Positions 6,986-14,846 are shown, numbered from the stretch's first letter. The stretch is 16,549 nt of DNA from Sphingobacteriales bacterium (GCA_947463665.1 CANHUD010000024.1:1-16549), one strand, 5' to 3'. Notes: generated from the sequence alone by a model not told the origin. Program-made: numbers and translations.

Positions 6986-7957
6986 TCAGGCTTCTTCCCA
7001 GAAGCCCATTTTACTGAATTTATCGATTCGCTCCCGTACACGCGTCTGGGGGTCAATGGCTTTCAATTCTGCCAGCACCGGTTTGAGGTATTGCTTCATC
7101 ATTTCAGCGGCCTGATCATAATCCCAGTGTGTTCCACCGAGTGGTTCCGGGATGATACCATCTACCAGTCCGAATTTCAGCATGTGATCGGCTGTTAATT
7201 TAAGTTCATCGGCAGCTTTTTCCTTCATTTCCCAGCTACGCCAGAGAATGGAGCTGCAACTTTCAGGAGAAATCACCGTGTACCAGGTGTTTTCCATCAT
7301 AAATACCCGGTCGCCCACACCGATGCCCATGGCACCGCCGCTTGCTCCCTCTCCGATAATCACACAGATCACCGGCACTTTCAGGCGCATCATTTCGAAG
7401 ATGTTACGGGCGATAGCTTCTCCCTGCCCTCTTTCTTCCGCTTCGATACCGGGATAGGCGCCAGGCGTATCGACCAGCGTGATAACCGGTTTATTGAATT
7501 TTTCCGCCAGTTTCATCAGACGGAGAGCCTTTCTATAGCCTTCAGGGTTAGCCATACCAAAATTACGTAACTGGCGCATTTTTGTGTTGATCCCCTTCTG
7601 ATGGCCGATTACCATTACAGTTTCTCCCTCAAATTGAGCGAACCCACCGACGATGGCCTTGTCGTCCCGGAAATTCCGATCGCCATGTAATTCAGTAAAC
7701 TGGCTGAACATCCGTTTAATGTACGCCAGTGTATATGGACGATCCGGATGGCGGCTAAGCTGTACTTTTTGCCAGCTGGTCAGTTGCCGGGTGATATCGC
7801 GCCGTTTTTCCAGAATTTTCTCTTCCAGCTGATCGATAGATGCGGTCAGGTCCAGTTTGTTCTTCTCTGCAGTGACTTTCAGTTGTGCGATCTGATCATA
7901 TAGATCTTTGATCGGACGTTCAAAATCAAGAAACTGCCTGTTTTGTGCTTCGGGCAT
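6986..7957 (-). CDS. accA: Acetyl-CoA carboxylase carboxyltransferase subunit alpha
   Basis: Alpha half of the carboxyltransferase that moves the carboxyl group from carboxybiotin to acetyl-CoA, giving malonyl-CoA for fatty-acid synthesis; it works with AccD, whose gene is not in the window. The 323-residue length is typical. An N-terminal helical, coiled region (about 10-65) precedes the crotonase-like core. Conserved stretches include ITLVDTPGAYPG (159-170), the GEGASGGA oxyanion turn (202-209) and SPESCSSILWR (230-240). The start at 7957 follows a good TATCTTTG promoter element with a leader of about 15-20 bases. The TAA stop is 15 bases before dapA, implying joint transcription of a fatty-acid gene and a lysine-pathway gene. 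Confidence 0.97.
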   Translation of the reverse strand: MPEAQNRQFLDFERPIKDLYDQIAQLKVTAEKNKLDLTASIDQLEEKILEKRRDITRQLTSWQKVQLSRHPDRPYTLAYIKRMFSQFTELHGDRNFRDDKAIVGGFAQFEGETVMVIGHQKGINTKMRQLRNFGMANPEGYRKALRLMKLAEKFNKPVITLVDTPGAYPGIEAEERGQGEAIARNIFEMMRLKVPVICVIIGEGASGGAMGIGVGDRVFMMENTWYTVISPESCSSILWRSWEMKEKAADELKLTADHMLKFGLVDGIIPEPLGGTHWDYDQAAEMMKQYLKPVLAELKAIDPQTRVRERIDKFSKMGFWEEA

Positions 7958-7979
7958 GTGTTCAGGAATATGATTGCGT

Positions 7980-7987
7980 CAAAGATA
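7980..7987 (-). promoter_or_regulatory. Candidate -7 element for accA-dapA
   Basis: On the minus strand this reads TATCTTTG, an exact match to the Bacteroidota -7 consensus TAnnTTTG. It sits 22 bases before the accA ATG, predicting a short leader. A possible -33 remnant (TTTC) lies about 22 bases further upstream; it is a weak match to TTTG. Confidence 0.5.
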
Positions 7988-8016
7988 AGACATCAGGGGG
8001 CATGAAGGAGAAAGAA

Positions 8017-8048
8017 TTGAACAGGAATCGGAATTCAGGGTAGTTTTT
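8017..8048 (+). promoter_or_regulatory. Possible distal promoter for the susC operon
   Basis: TTG at 8017-8019 is separated by 21 bases from TAGTTTTT at 8041-8048, which matches seven of eight positions of TAnnTTTG. The spacing fits the Bacteroidota -33/-7 arrangement. If used, transcription would start near 8055 and the inverted repeats downstream would form a structured leader of about 215 bases. It competes with the proximal candidate at 8236. Confidence 0.3.
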
Positions 8049-8069
8049 AAATGCATAGTGTTTAAAAGC

Positions 8070-8107
8070 AGACAAATACATTAACATTTTCGTTTATGTA
8101 TTTGTTT
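8070..8107. repeat. Inverted repeat upstream of susC (first of three)
   Basis: Perfect 10-base arms acaaatacat (8072-8081) and atgtatttgt (8096-8105) continue inward, after one T-T mismatch, with AAC/GTT, leaving the loop ATTTTC. Outward there is one G-T and one A-T pair. It could be a hairpin in a leader RNA or a dyad operator for a dimeric regulator. It is AT-rich, so it is a moderate rather than a strong hairpin. Confidence 0.5.
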
Positions 8108-8113
8108 CTATTT

Positions 8114-8152
8114 GCCAAATTTTAGAACAATTTTAGGAATGTTCTGTTTGGC
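8114..8152. repeat. Nested inverted repeat upstream of susC (second of three)
   Basis: Two nested arm pairs share one centre: GCCAAA (8114-8119) with TTTGGC (8147-8152), and AGAACA (8124-8129) with TGTTCT (8140-8145), around a 10-base loop. An asymmetric internal loop (TTTT against G) separates them. This gives twelve pairs in total. Either a leader hairpin or a double dyad protein-binding site would fit. Confidence 0.5.
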
Positions 8153-8178
8153 TTTTTGATTCTTTGCCCTGCAAATAG

Positions 8179-8208
8179 CTGTCAGATTAATATAACCAAT
8201 TCTGGCAG
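8179..8208 (+). repeat. Imperfect inverted repeat upstream of susC (third of three)
   Basis: CTGTCAG (8179-8185) can pair with CTGGCAG (8202-8208) through six Watson-Crick pairs and one G-U pair, plus one A-T pair inside; the loop is about 14 bases. The wobble exists only in plus-strand RNA. It is the weakest of the three and could be chance. Confidence 0.3.
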
Positions 8209-8235
8209 AAATGTTAAAATATGGGGAAAGGATTG

Positions 8236-8243
8236 TAGTTTAG
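8236..8243 (+). promoter_or_regulatory. Possible proximal -7 element for the susC operon
   Basis: TAGTTTAG matches seven of eight positions of TAnnTTTG and ends 26 bases before the susC ATG, which would give a leader of about 20 bases. A clear TTG -33 element is missing; only TTA at 8214-8216 has the right spacing. The inverted repeats would then lie upstream of the promoter. Confidence 0.35.
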
Positions 8244-8269
8244 TAGCTTAATTAAAAACCATAACGCAC

Positions 8270-11200
8270 ATGAGAAAATTGTTCCTAACGCTATCCATCC
8301 TTGTGATGATAGTCGGTCAATTGTGGGCTCAGCAGTCTGTTTCGGGACGTGTCATCGACGAGAGCGGCAATCCGGTTGCCAACGCGTCGGTGGTGGCTCG
8401 TGGCACGTCTGTGGGAGCATCCACCAAAGCTGACGGTACCTTTACCCTGTCAGTTCCTGCAAATGTTCGCCAGCTTGTAGTATCCAATGTTGGATTTGAA
8501 TCCCTTACTGTGGCCATTCCTTCATCTGGCTCAATAGTAATTACACTCAAAGCAGCTTCCAACGAACTGGAAGGTGTGGTAGTGACGGGTTACCAGCGGG
8601 TAAAAAAATCTGAGTATGTAGGGGCGGCTGCCCGTATCGACCGGAAAGCCATTGAATTGGTACCGGTTGGTTCTTTCGATCAGATTCTTCAAGGCCGTGC
8701 ACCGGGTCTACGGGTATCGGCAGGTTCCGGTCAGCCAGGTTCTTCTGCTTCCGTACAGATCCGCGGACCAAAATCGATTTCCGGTGGATCTACTCCTCTT
8801 TACATAGTAGACGGAGTGCCGGTAGAAGCAGGCGTATTCCAGAGTTATAACCCGAACGATTTTGAGTCGGTAGACATTTTGAAAGATGCCTCTGCGGCGG
8901 CTCTGTATGGTTCCCGTGGTGCATCAGGTGTTATCGTAGTAACTACCAAGCGTGGTAAAAAAGGATCAACACAGGTGAGCTATCGCCCGCAGTTTGGTAC
9001 CACCACCCCGGGTACGCAGAAGTTCGATATGATGAATGCAGCTGAATTGCTGGCATTTCAGGAGAAACTGGGTCCTTTGGTTGGCAACAGTTTGCCTGGC
9101 TGGCGTTTTTCCCGGAAAAATCCGGCAAATGCCTCCCTGTCTGCGGCTACACTGGGTACATACGACCGTATGCTGGACAGTATGCGTAATGTGAACACCA
9201 ACTGGGCAGAGATTTTCCAGCGCAAAGGCAAGTTCCAGTCGCATGATCTCAGCCTTTCCGGAGGTACGGAAGCCACCCGTTATTTTGCTTCTGTAAGCTA
9301 TTACAATGAGGATGGTATTGGTGAACGTTCTGATATGGAGCGTTATACAATGCGATTCAACCTTGATCACAAGGCAGACAAATTCACTTTCCAACTGAAC
9401 AATACCATTGGATATTCCAAGCGGAATTTCATTGAATCAGAGAATGGTGTAGCACTGGCCAACCCATTTGCGGCAGCTTATCTGGCAGCACCGTACGATC
9501 CCCTCTTTTTGCCCAATGGCTCTGCTAACGTAGGCGCTGGAAGAGTAGGACCAAATGCCTATCAGCGTATCCGCGAAATCATGCGATATAATGATCAGAT
9601 CAAGTCGACTACTTCTATTATCGGCAACTATGACATAACGGAGAAGTTCTTTGTGGGTGCCAACGTTGGCTTTGATTTCCGTGAAACGGTAGGTGCCACG
9701 TATGTTCGTCCCGGAACCTTTACCGCCTCACAGTCTGGCTTCCCAGGCAACACCGGTTCTTTTGGTGAGAGCTTCGGTCGGGTATTCCAGGGCAATGGTC
9801 GTGCTTACGTAGGATTCAAGGATGTATTCGGTAAAAATGATGAGCACTCTCTCAACGTTACACTGAATGCAGAGCAGATCTTCTCTAAATCCCGTTCATT
9901 TAGCTACACAGGTTTTGGACTGAATGCCAAACTGGTCAACACACCAGCAGGTATCACTCCAGGAACAGTAGATAACCGCCTGATTCCAGGCGTTGGGGGA
10001 GGACGATCAGAGCGTGCTTATGTATCTCAGTTCGCACTGGTTAAATATGCCTTCAAAAACAAATACATTCTTGACCTTTCTGCCCGCCGCGATGGAACAT
10101 CCATCCTGCCTGCTCAGAATCGTTTCCAGAACTTCTATGCAGGAGGACTTGTATGGAATGTAATGGAAGAGAAGTTTGCAAAAGGTAAGATCTTCGAAAA
10201 ATTCAGCACCCTTCGTCTCCGTGCGAGTTACGGAAGATCTGCCAATGCGGAAAACTTCCCATTTGGCGACTTCGGTTACCTGCCGCTCTACGGAACCGGT
10301 TCTTATGCAGGACTGCCTACACTGGCACCTTCTACACCGGGTAACGATCGTGGTACCTGGGAATACACAACCAAGACCAACATTGGTCTGGAATTCGGCC
10401 TGTTCCGCGATCGCATCACGGGTGAGGTGAACGTGTATGATGAGATCACCAACAACCTCTTCATTTCTCAGGGTATTCCCATTGAGAACGGTTCTGCGTT
10501 CACCAGTGCCCAGGTCAATGCCGGTAAAATGGGCAACAAGGGTATTGAAGTTCAGCTGAATGCAGAGATTATCCGTACACAGGATGTATCCTGGTCTGTT
10601 GGAGGTAATTTTGCCTACAACAAGAATGAAATCCTCAGCTTAGGTCAGGAGAAAGAATACCCTGCAGGAACAGCGATCATCCGTGTAGGTTTACCCCTCG
10701 GTTCACACTACGTGAACAAATGGGGAGGTGTTGATGCCGCTACAGGTGCTCCACTTTACTATACTAAGGATGGCAAGCTGACAAACGTATTCAGCAGTGC
10801 AGATCAGCTGGCTGATTTTGGCACTTATTTCGCACCCTGGACTGGTGGTTTCAATTCAAACTTCCGCTTCAAGAATTTCGATCTGAGTGCATTCTTCAAC
10901 TTCCAGGCAAAATTCAGCCGTTTCAACAACCAGACCTTCTTCCAGGAGAACCATGCATTTGCTATCTCTGGATACAACCTCCTGAGAGAGATGAATACAA
11001 TGTGGACCAAACCGGGTGATGTGACCAACGTACAAAGCCCGCTGTTCCAGCGTCAGTTCAGTTCAAAGGACATTGAGGACGCTTCTTATCTGCGTTTCCG
11101 GAACCTGCAGGTTGGGTACACCCTTCCTCGTTCTGTGGCCCAGCAGCTGAAAGTGATTAAGTCATTCCGCTTCTACTGCCAGATGCAGAACCTCTTTACC

Positions 11201-11305
11201 TGGACGAACTTTACTGGTTTCGATCCGGAAGACAACAACAACATCGCGCAGTACGAGTATCCTTTGCCAAGGACTTTTACAGTAGGTTTCAATGTTGAAT
11301 TCTAA
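8270..11305 (+). CDS. SusC/RagA-type TonB-dependent outer-membrane receptor
   Basis: Outer-membrane channel that imports a ligand captured by its SusD partner, powered by TonB-ExbBD. The 1011 residues begin with a signal peptide (MRKLFLTLSILVMIVGQLWA). A carboxypeptidase-regulatory-like beta domain follows (about 22-97, GRVIDESGNPVANASVVARG), then a TonB-box-like ELEGVVVTGYQ (99-109) and the plug (about 110-230) with the SusC hallmark DILKDASAAALYGSRGASG (202-220). The rest is the 22-strand barrel, ending in the aromatic C-terminal strand TFTVGFNVEF typical of outer-membrane insertion. No N-terminal STN domain is present, so it is not the sigma/anti-sigma-signalling subtype. Substrate class (glycan, peptide or other) cannot be inferred. 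The SusD gene starts 15 bases downstream. Confidence 0.96.
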   Translation: MRKLFLTLSILVMIVGQLWAQQSVSGRVIDESGNPVANASVVARGTSVGASTKADGTFTLSVPANVRQLVVSNVGFESLTVAIPSSGSIVITLKAASNELEGVVVTGYQRVKKSEYVGAAARIDRKAIELVPVGSFDQILQGRAPGLRVSAGSGQPGSSASVQIRGPKSISGGSTPLYIVDGVPVEAGVFQSYNPNDFESVDILKDASAAALYGSRGASGVIVVTTKRGKKGSTQVSYRPQFGTTTPGTQKFDMMNAAELLAFQEKLGPLVGNSLPGWRFSRKNPANASLSAATLGTYDRMLDSMRNVNTNWAEIFQRKGKFQSHDLSLSGGTEATRYFASVSYYNEDGIGERSDMERYTMRFNLDHKADKFTFQLNNTIGYSKRNFIESENGVALANPFAAAYLAAPYDPLFLPNGSANVGAGRVGPNAYQRIREIMRYNDQIKSTTSIIGNYDITEKFFVGANVGFDFRETVGATYVRPGTFTASQSGFPGNTGSFGESFGRVFQGNGRAYVGFKDVFGKNDEHSLNVTLNAEQIFSKSRSFSYTGFGLNAKLVNTPAGITPGTVDNRLIPGVGGGRSERAYVSQFALVKYAFKNKYILDLSARRDGTSILPAQNRFQNFYAGGLVWNVMEEKFAKGKIFEKFSTLRLRASYGRSANAENFPFGDFGYLPLYGTGSYAGLPTLAPSTPGNDRGTWEYTTKTNIGLEFGLFRDRITGEVNVYDEITNNLFISQGIPIENGSAFTSAQVNAGKMGNKGIEVQLNAEIIRTQDVSWSVGGNFAYNKNEILSLGQEKEYPAGTAIIRVGLPLGSHYVNKWGGVDAATGAPLYYTKDGKLTNVFSSADQLADFGTYFAPWTGGFNSNFRFKNFDLSAFFNFQAKFSRFNNQTFFQENHAFAISGYNLLREMNTMWTKPGDVTNVQSPLFQRQFSSKDIEDASYLRFRNLQVGYTLPRSVAQQLKVIKSFRFYCQMQNLFTWTNFTGFDPEDNNNIAQYEYPLPRTFTVGFNVEF

Positions 11306-11320
11306 TCCATTCAAATACGA

Positions 11321-12733
11321 ATGATCATGTTGAGAAAAAGTATATACGCAATAAGCACCGGACTAACGCTGATAGCGTTCTCCTCGTGCGAGAAAACAGT
11401 CGACAAACTCCCCAGCGATTCCATCAACCAGGCCATCGTTTTCCAAACGGTTACCGATCTCGAACAAGGCTTGAATGCTGTGTATGGCTCCTGGGCTGGA
11501 GATAATTCCATGTATGTCAGCGCTATCGTGGCTGATGAAACCAAGATCTCCAATGAGAACCGGGGTCAGGGACAGTTTGAGTTCAAATGGCAGTATGTCC
11601 CCAATCAGGGAGGCGCCGCATCCGGTGGATGGACCAGTTTTTATTATACCATTGGTATTGCAAACAAGATGCTGGCAGTTATTGATGGAATTAAAACAAA
11701 TTCTGCTGCAGAACAGACACGTCGCGACCAGATCAAAGGTGAACTATTGGGACTACGTGGTGCAGCTCATTTTGAATTGCTGCAGCGCTTCTCCGGAAAA
11801 TTTAATGCTAGCGGAAAAGGTATCCCTTACACTACCACCTCTGATATCTCCGCACGCCCTGCGCGTGCGAGCGTGGCTGATGTAATCCGCGGCATTGAAA
11901 CGGATCTGGCAGCAGCGAAATCCTCCCCATTGAATACCGCTCCTGTTGCAACCGGAACAGCCGGGAGCATCTATCTTTCAAAAGCGGCAATCGCAGGGTA
12001 CCAGGCCCGGGTGGCCCTCTACAAGGGTGACTGGACAGCGGCAGCAGCTTTCGCATCAGAAGCAATCACATCCGGAGGCAAAGGATTGGCTACTGCGGCA
12101 CAATTCCCCACCATCTGGACCGATGATTCTGAAGCTGAAGTAATCTGGAAGCAGCGTCGGACAGGTACAGGCGTAGGTACACTCTGGCAGGATAATAACG
12201 GGGATGTATTCTTTGAACCCTCGGATAAGCTGAAGAGTTTGTTCAACCGCACAACTGACGTTCGCTTTAATGCGTATTTCCTGATAGCACCTACTACACA
12301 GGATACCTGCCTGGTGAAGAAATTCTTCTCCAGCGCCCGTGGACCTAAGATTGTAGATATCAAATCCATGCGTGTAGCCGAATTTCATCTGATCCGCGCT
12401 GAAGCTAGAGCGGAACTGGGTGATCTTGCCGGTGCAGCCGCCGATTTCAATCTGTTGGGAGCAGCAAGAATCAATGGCTTCAGCAATGTTACCTTTGCAT
12501 CCAAGACTGAGGCAATTGACGAGATCATGAACGAACGCGCCCGTGAGCTTTGCTTCGAAGGATTCCGCTTCTTTGATCTGGTTCGCAGAGGCTTGCCTGT
12601 AACCCGTCCGGCATCAGATGTACAGAGTTCTGCCTGGCAGACCTTACCCGCCAGCGATTATCGGATGTTGTTCCCGATTCCACAGGCTTCTATTCTGTCG
12701 AACCCGAACATGGAGCAAAATCCAGGCTATTAA
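11321..12733 (+). CDS. SusD/RagB-type surface lipoprotein
   Basis: Surface lid of the SusCD transporter that binds the nutrient. The 470 residues begin with a lipoprotein signal: LTLIAFSSC with the lipidated Cys at residue 23, followed by an acidic/basic EK, as in Bacteroidota surface lipoproteins. An N-terminal SusD-like region with tetratricopeptide helices follows (for example LLGLRGAAHFELLQRFSGK, 142-160, and AAIAGYQARVALYKGDWTAA, 222-241). The C-terminal RagB/SusD part has EIMNERARELCFEGFRFFDL (401-420) and the canonical ending LFPIPQASILSNPNMEQNPGY. It is slightly shorter than most SusD proteins (about 500-600), closer to the compact variants. An alternative ATG at 11327 (MLRKS) is equally reasonable. 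It is co-transcribed with susC across a 15-base gap, and the next lipoprotein gene starts 42 bases downstream. Confidence 0.95.
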   Translation: MIMLRKSIYAISTGLTLIAFSSCEKTVDKLPSDSINQAIVFQTVTDLEQGLNAVYGSWAGDNSMYVSAIVADETKISNENRGQGQFEFKWQYVPNQGGAASGGWTSFYYTIGIANKMLAVIDGIKTNSAAEQTRRDQIKGELLGLRGAAHFELLQRFSGKFNASGKGIPYTTTSDISARPARASVADVIRGIETDLAAAKSSPLNTAPVATGTAGSIYLSKAAIAGYQARVALYKGDWTAAAAFASEAITSGGKGLATAAQFPTIWTDDSEAEVIWKQRRTGTGVGTLWQDNNGDVFFEPSDKLKSLFNRTTDVRFNAYFLIAPTTQDTCLVKKFFSSARGPKIVDIKSMRVAEFHLIRAEARAELGDLAGAAADFNLLGAARINGFSNVTFASKTEAIDEIMNERARELCFEGFRFFDLVRRGLPVTRPASDVQSSAWQTLPASDYRMLFPIPQASILSNPNMEQNPGY

Positions 12734-12744
12734 TCCATTAAAGC

Positions 12745-12775
12745 TTGATTGTTCATCATAAAATCAACAAATCAA
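12745..12775 (+). repeat. Weak AT-rich hairpin directly before the third operon gene
   Basis: TTGATT (12745-12750) plus GTT can pair with AAC plus AATCAA (12770-12775), with one bulged A, ending at the base before the ATG at 12776. Nine pairs, mostly A-U, so low stability. It might tune translation of the third gene but could be chance in AT-rich sequence. Confidence 0.25.
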
Positions 12776-13642
12776 ATGAAACGTATACAATTCATACAAA
12801 ACAGCCTGGCAGTGCTGATAATGTTGCTGGCGCTGGGCAGCTGTAAAAAAGTGGATACGATTGTTCTTCCTCCGCTGGAAGCACATTTCACCTTTCGTAC
12901 TGGTGGCACGTTTGAAGTACTAACCGCCACTTCAGTATTCAATGTTCCTGTAGGTATAACCAAGGTAAGTGATCAACCTGTAACTATTCCTTTCACCATT
13001 ACCTCCAGAACCGGTGCACAGGCAGGAACTCACTACAATGTAACGGGTAACTCAGTCACCATCCCGGCAGGTCAGTCCGTAGGATCGATAAATATCGCAG
13101 GTATTCTAGCGGCCTACTCTACTGGTAGAAAGGATACAATAGTTATTACCCTTGGAGGAAAAGCTGGAGAAGTTCAGCCTATCTCAACCAATAATACCTA
13201 CACGCTTGCTCTCCGTGGTCCCTGTTTTGAGGGAGATGTAAATCTGAGTACATTTTTGGGTACTTACAGGAATACCAACGAAGATTTCGGTGGTCCTTAT
13301 GGCCCATACACTACTACCGTTAGTGCGGTAAAACAACTGACCGCTACTACCGGCGAGATTACGGTAACCAACATCTTCGATTACGGTTGGAATCCCATCA
13401 AATTCATTCTGGACTGGACAGACCCAAACAATCGGACTGTTACACTGGTTCAACAATCCGGAATCGGCAATGCAGGAACACTTAGCGCTACGTACGCCGG
13501 ACAGGATATCAGCGTTCGGGCTTTCGCTGGTAATCCAGGAACGTTCTCGATCTGTAAACAAACAATTACACTGAGAATGCAGGTAGGAGTAACCGGACTT
13601 GGCTTTTTCGGAACACTGTACACAGTTAACATGGCACGATAA
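12776..13642 (+). CDS. SusCD-associated surface lipoprotein with a Calx-beta-like N-terminal part
   Basis: A 288-residue predicted lipoprotein: signal LAVLIMLLALGSC with lipidated Cys23 followed by KK. After a short linker comes a beta-rich stretch (about 35-145). Its phrase TIPFTITSRTGAQAGTHYNV and the following SVTIPAGQSVGSINI match the pattern of Calx-beta-like and related extracellular beta-sandwich repeats found in SusCD-linked lipoproteins. The second half (150-288) starts at Cys150 and has CFEGDVNLSTFLGTYRNTNE, then further beta strands. Cys150 and Cys260 could form a disulfide. I do not recognise a precise family for this half. As the third operon gene it probably assists ligand capture at the surface, like SusE/SusF or DUF4843-type proteins (inference). 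The frame is open to a TTG at 12749, but the ATG at 12776 gives a normal signal peptide and is preferred. Confidence 0.8.
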   Translation: MKRIQFIQNSLAVLIMLLALGSCKKVDTIVLPPLEAHFTFRTGGTFEVLTATSVFNVPVGITKVSDQPVTIPFTITSRTGAQAGTHYNVTGNSVTIPAGQSVGSINIAGILAAYSTGRKDTIVITLGGKAGEVQPISTNNTYTLALRGPCFEGDVNLSTFLGTYRNTNEDFGGPYGPYTTTVSAVKQLTATTGEITVTNIFDYGWNPIKFILDWTDPNNRTVTLVQQSGIGNAGTLSATYAGQDISVRAFAGNPGTFSICKQTITLRMQVGVTGLGFFGTLYTVNMAR

Positions 13643-13656
13643 ACTTTCGAGTCAAC

Positions 13657-13695
13657 GCATAAAAAAACCCCGTTTTAAACGGGGTTTTTTTATGC
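13657..13695. terminator. Bidirectional intrinsic terminator between the susC operon and fbaA
   Basis: A perfect 39-base palindrome: 19-base arms around a single central T. Each arm holds GCAT, seven A (or T) residues and CCCCG (or CGGGG). In either direction the GC-rich stem is followed by a run of seven T, the layout of a two-way intrinsic terminator. It starts 15 bases after the lipoprotein stop and ends 15 bases before the fbaA stop, exactly between two convergent genes. Confidence 0.93.
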
Positions 13696-13709
13696 ATTCA
13701 AATTCTCAA

Positions 13710-14777
13710 TTATGCGTTCCGGTTGATACAGTTCAGGTCATCAAACGCTACTTCCAGTCGCTTTACAAAGGTTTCTTCGGCCTTCCGCAACCAAACCCGG
13801 GGATCGTAAAATTTCTTATTCGGTTTATCGTCTCCTTCAGGATTACCTAATTGGCCCTGCAAATAGGCTTCATTTTTCTTGTAGAAGCCCAGCACACCTT
13901 CCCAGTAAGCCCACTGGAGATCTGTATCGATATTCATCTTAATAGCACCATAAGAAATGGCTTCGCGAATCTGGTGCTGAGGTGAACCACTACCACCATG
14001 GAAAACAAAATAAACTGGCTTCTCTTTGGTGTTGTATTTCTCCTGAATGTGTTGCTGGCTGTTCAAAAGAATATCCGGACGAAGCTCCACATTTCCGGGC
14101 TTATACACTCCGTGTACGTTTCCGAAAGCTGCAGCCACGGTAAACATATCTCCTACTTTACCCAGCTCTTCATAGGCATAGGCAACCTCTACCGGTTGTG
14201 TGTAGAGTTTATCGTTATCAACCCCACTATTATCAACGCCGTCTTCCTCACCACCAGTAACTCCGAGTTCGATCTCAATCGACATTCCCAAAGGATTCAT
14301 GCGTTTGAAAAATTGCACGGAAGTCTCGATGTTTTCTTTTATGGGTTCTTCAGACAAGTCCAACATGTGCGAGGAGAATAACGGCTGTCCTTTTTCTTTG
14401 TAAAACTGTTCGCCGGCATCGATCATACCACTTACCCAGGGCAGCCATTTATGCGAGGCATGGTCGGTATGCAACACTACCGGAACTCCGTAATATTTTG
14501 CCACATTGTGAATGTGCAGCGCTCCGGAAATGGCACCTGAAATATTGGCCTGCAGCTGGTCATTGGGCATGCCCTTACCGGCTATGAACTGGGCACCACC
14601 ATTGGAGAACTGGATAATAACAGGTGAATTGACTTTAGCAGCCGCTTCCAGCGTGGCATTTATACTGCTTGTGCTGATCGTGTTCACCGCAGGAAGGGCA
14701 AACTGGTTGTTTTTTGCATCTTCGTACAGGGCCCTCAGTTCTTCTCCGAACAGTACCCCGGCTTTGTATTTACTCAT
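13710..14777 (-). CDS. fbaA: Fructose-bisphosphate aldolase, class II (zinc-dependent)
   Basis: Reversibly cleaves fructose-1,6-bisphosphate into DHAP and glyceraldehyde-3-phosphate in glycolysis and gluconeogenesis; cytosolic dimer. The 355 residues align with E. coli FbaA (359) at a constant offset of four. His106, Glu170, His222 and His260 stand at the metal-ligand positions. Asp105 in HTDHASH is the catalytic acid. The paired Glu177-Glu178 in GVTGGEEDGVDNS belongs to the active-site loop. NVHGVYKPGN (220-229) and FHGGSGSP (259-266) complete the phosphate-binding parts. This is the class IIA type rather than the shorter class IIB. It lies 69 bases downstream of the GH95 gene on the same strand, with its own promoter candidate, and stops at the shared bidirectional terminator. 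Confidence 0.97.
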   Translation of the reverse strand: MSKYKAGVLFGEELRALYEDAKNNQFALPAVNTISTSSINATLEAAAKVNSPVIIQFSNGGAQFIAGKGMPNDQLQANISGAISGALHIHNVAKYYGVPVVLHTDHASHKWLPWVSGMIDAGEQFYKEKGQPLFSSHMLDLSEEPIKENIETSVQFFKRMNPLGMSIEIELGVTGGEEDGVDNSGVDNDKLYTQPVEVAYAYEELGKVGDMFTVAAAFGNVHGVYKPGNVELRPDILLNSQQHIQEKYNTKEKPVYFVFHGGSGSPQHQIREAISYGAIKMNIDTDLQWAYWEGVLGFYKKNEAYLQGQLGNPEGDDKPNKKFYDPRVWLRKAEETFVKRLEVAFDDLNCINRNA

Positions 14778-14806
14778 GTTGATAAGGTTGTATACAATTT
14801 AAGTGC

Positions 14807-14814
14807 CGAAGATA
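14807..14814 (-). promoter_or_regulatory. Candidate -7 element for fbaA
   Basis: On the minus strand this reads TATCTTCG, seven of eight positions of TAnnTTTG, 29 bases before the fbaA ATG. A TTG lies only 12 bases further upstream, which is too close for a standard -33 element. It would let fbaA be transcribed independently of the GH95 gene. Confidence 0.35.
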
Positions 14815-14846
14815 CGATTTTCGAAGCAAGGGGCACGGCTCTTCCC

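Larger units (their letters stand above)
7958..8269. other. 312-base intergenic region between divergent accA and susC
   Basis: AT-rich non-coding region without a plausible gene on either strand. From left to right it holds the accA promoter candidate, a possible distal rightward promoter (8017-8048), three inverted repeats (8070-8107, 8114-8152, 8179-8208), and a possible proximal rightward promoter (8236-8243) followed by an A-rich stretch before the susC ATG. The length and the amount of dyad symmetry suggest that control of the uptake operon is located here. Confidence 0.7.

Noticed and set aside
8166..8180. Shared 12-base string CCCTGCAAATAG in the susC leader and inside fbaA (around 13855)
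   Set aside because: One copy is inside conserved coding sequence, the match is short, and there is no flanking similarity, so chance is the simplest explanation.
8966..9394. 142-codon open frame on the minus strand inside susC
   Set aside because: It is antisense to the barrel coding region of a clear TonB-dependent receptor and has no recognisable signature.
12749..12775. TTG start nine codons upstream for the third lipoprotein
   Set aside because: It would place polar residues ahead of an otherwise standard lipoprotein signal; the ATG at 12776 gives the normal basic start MKRIQ.
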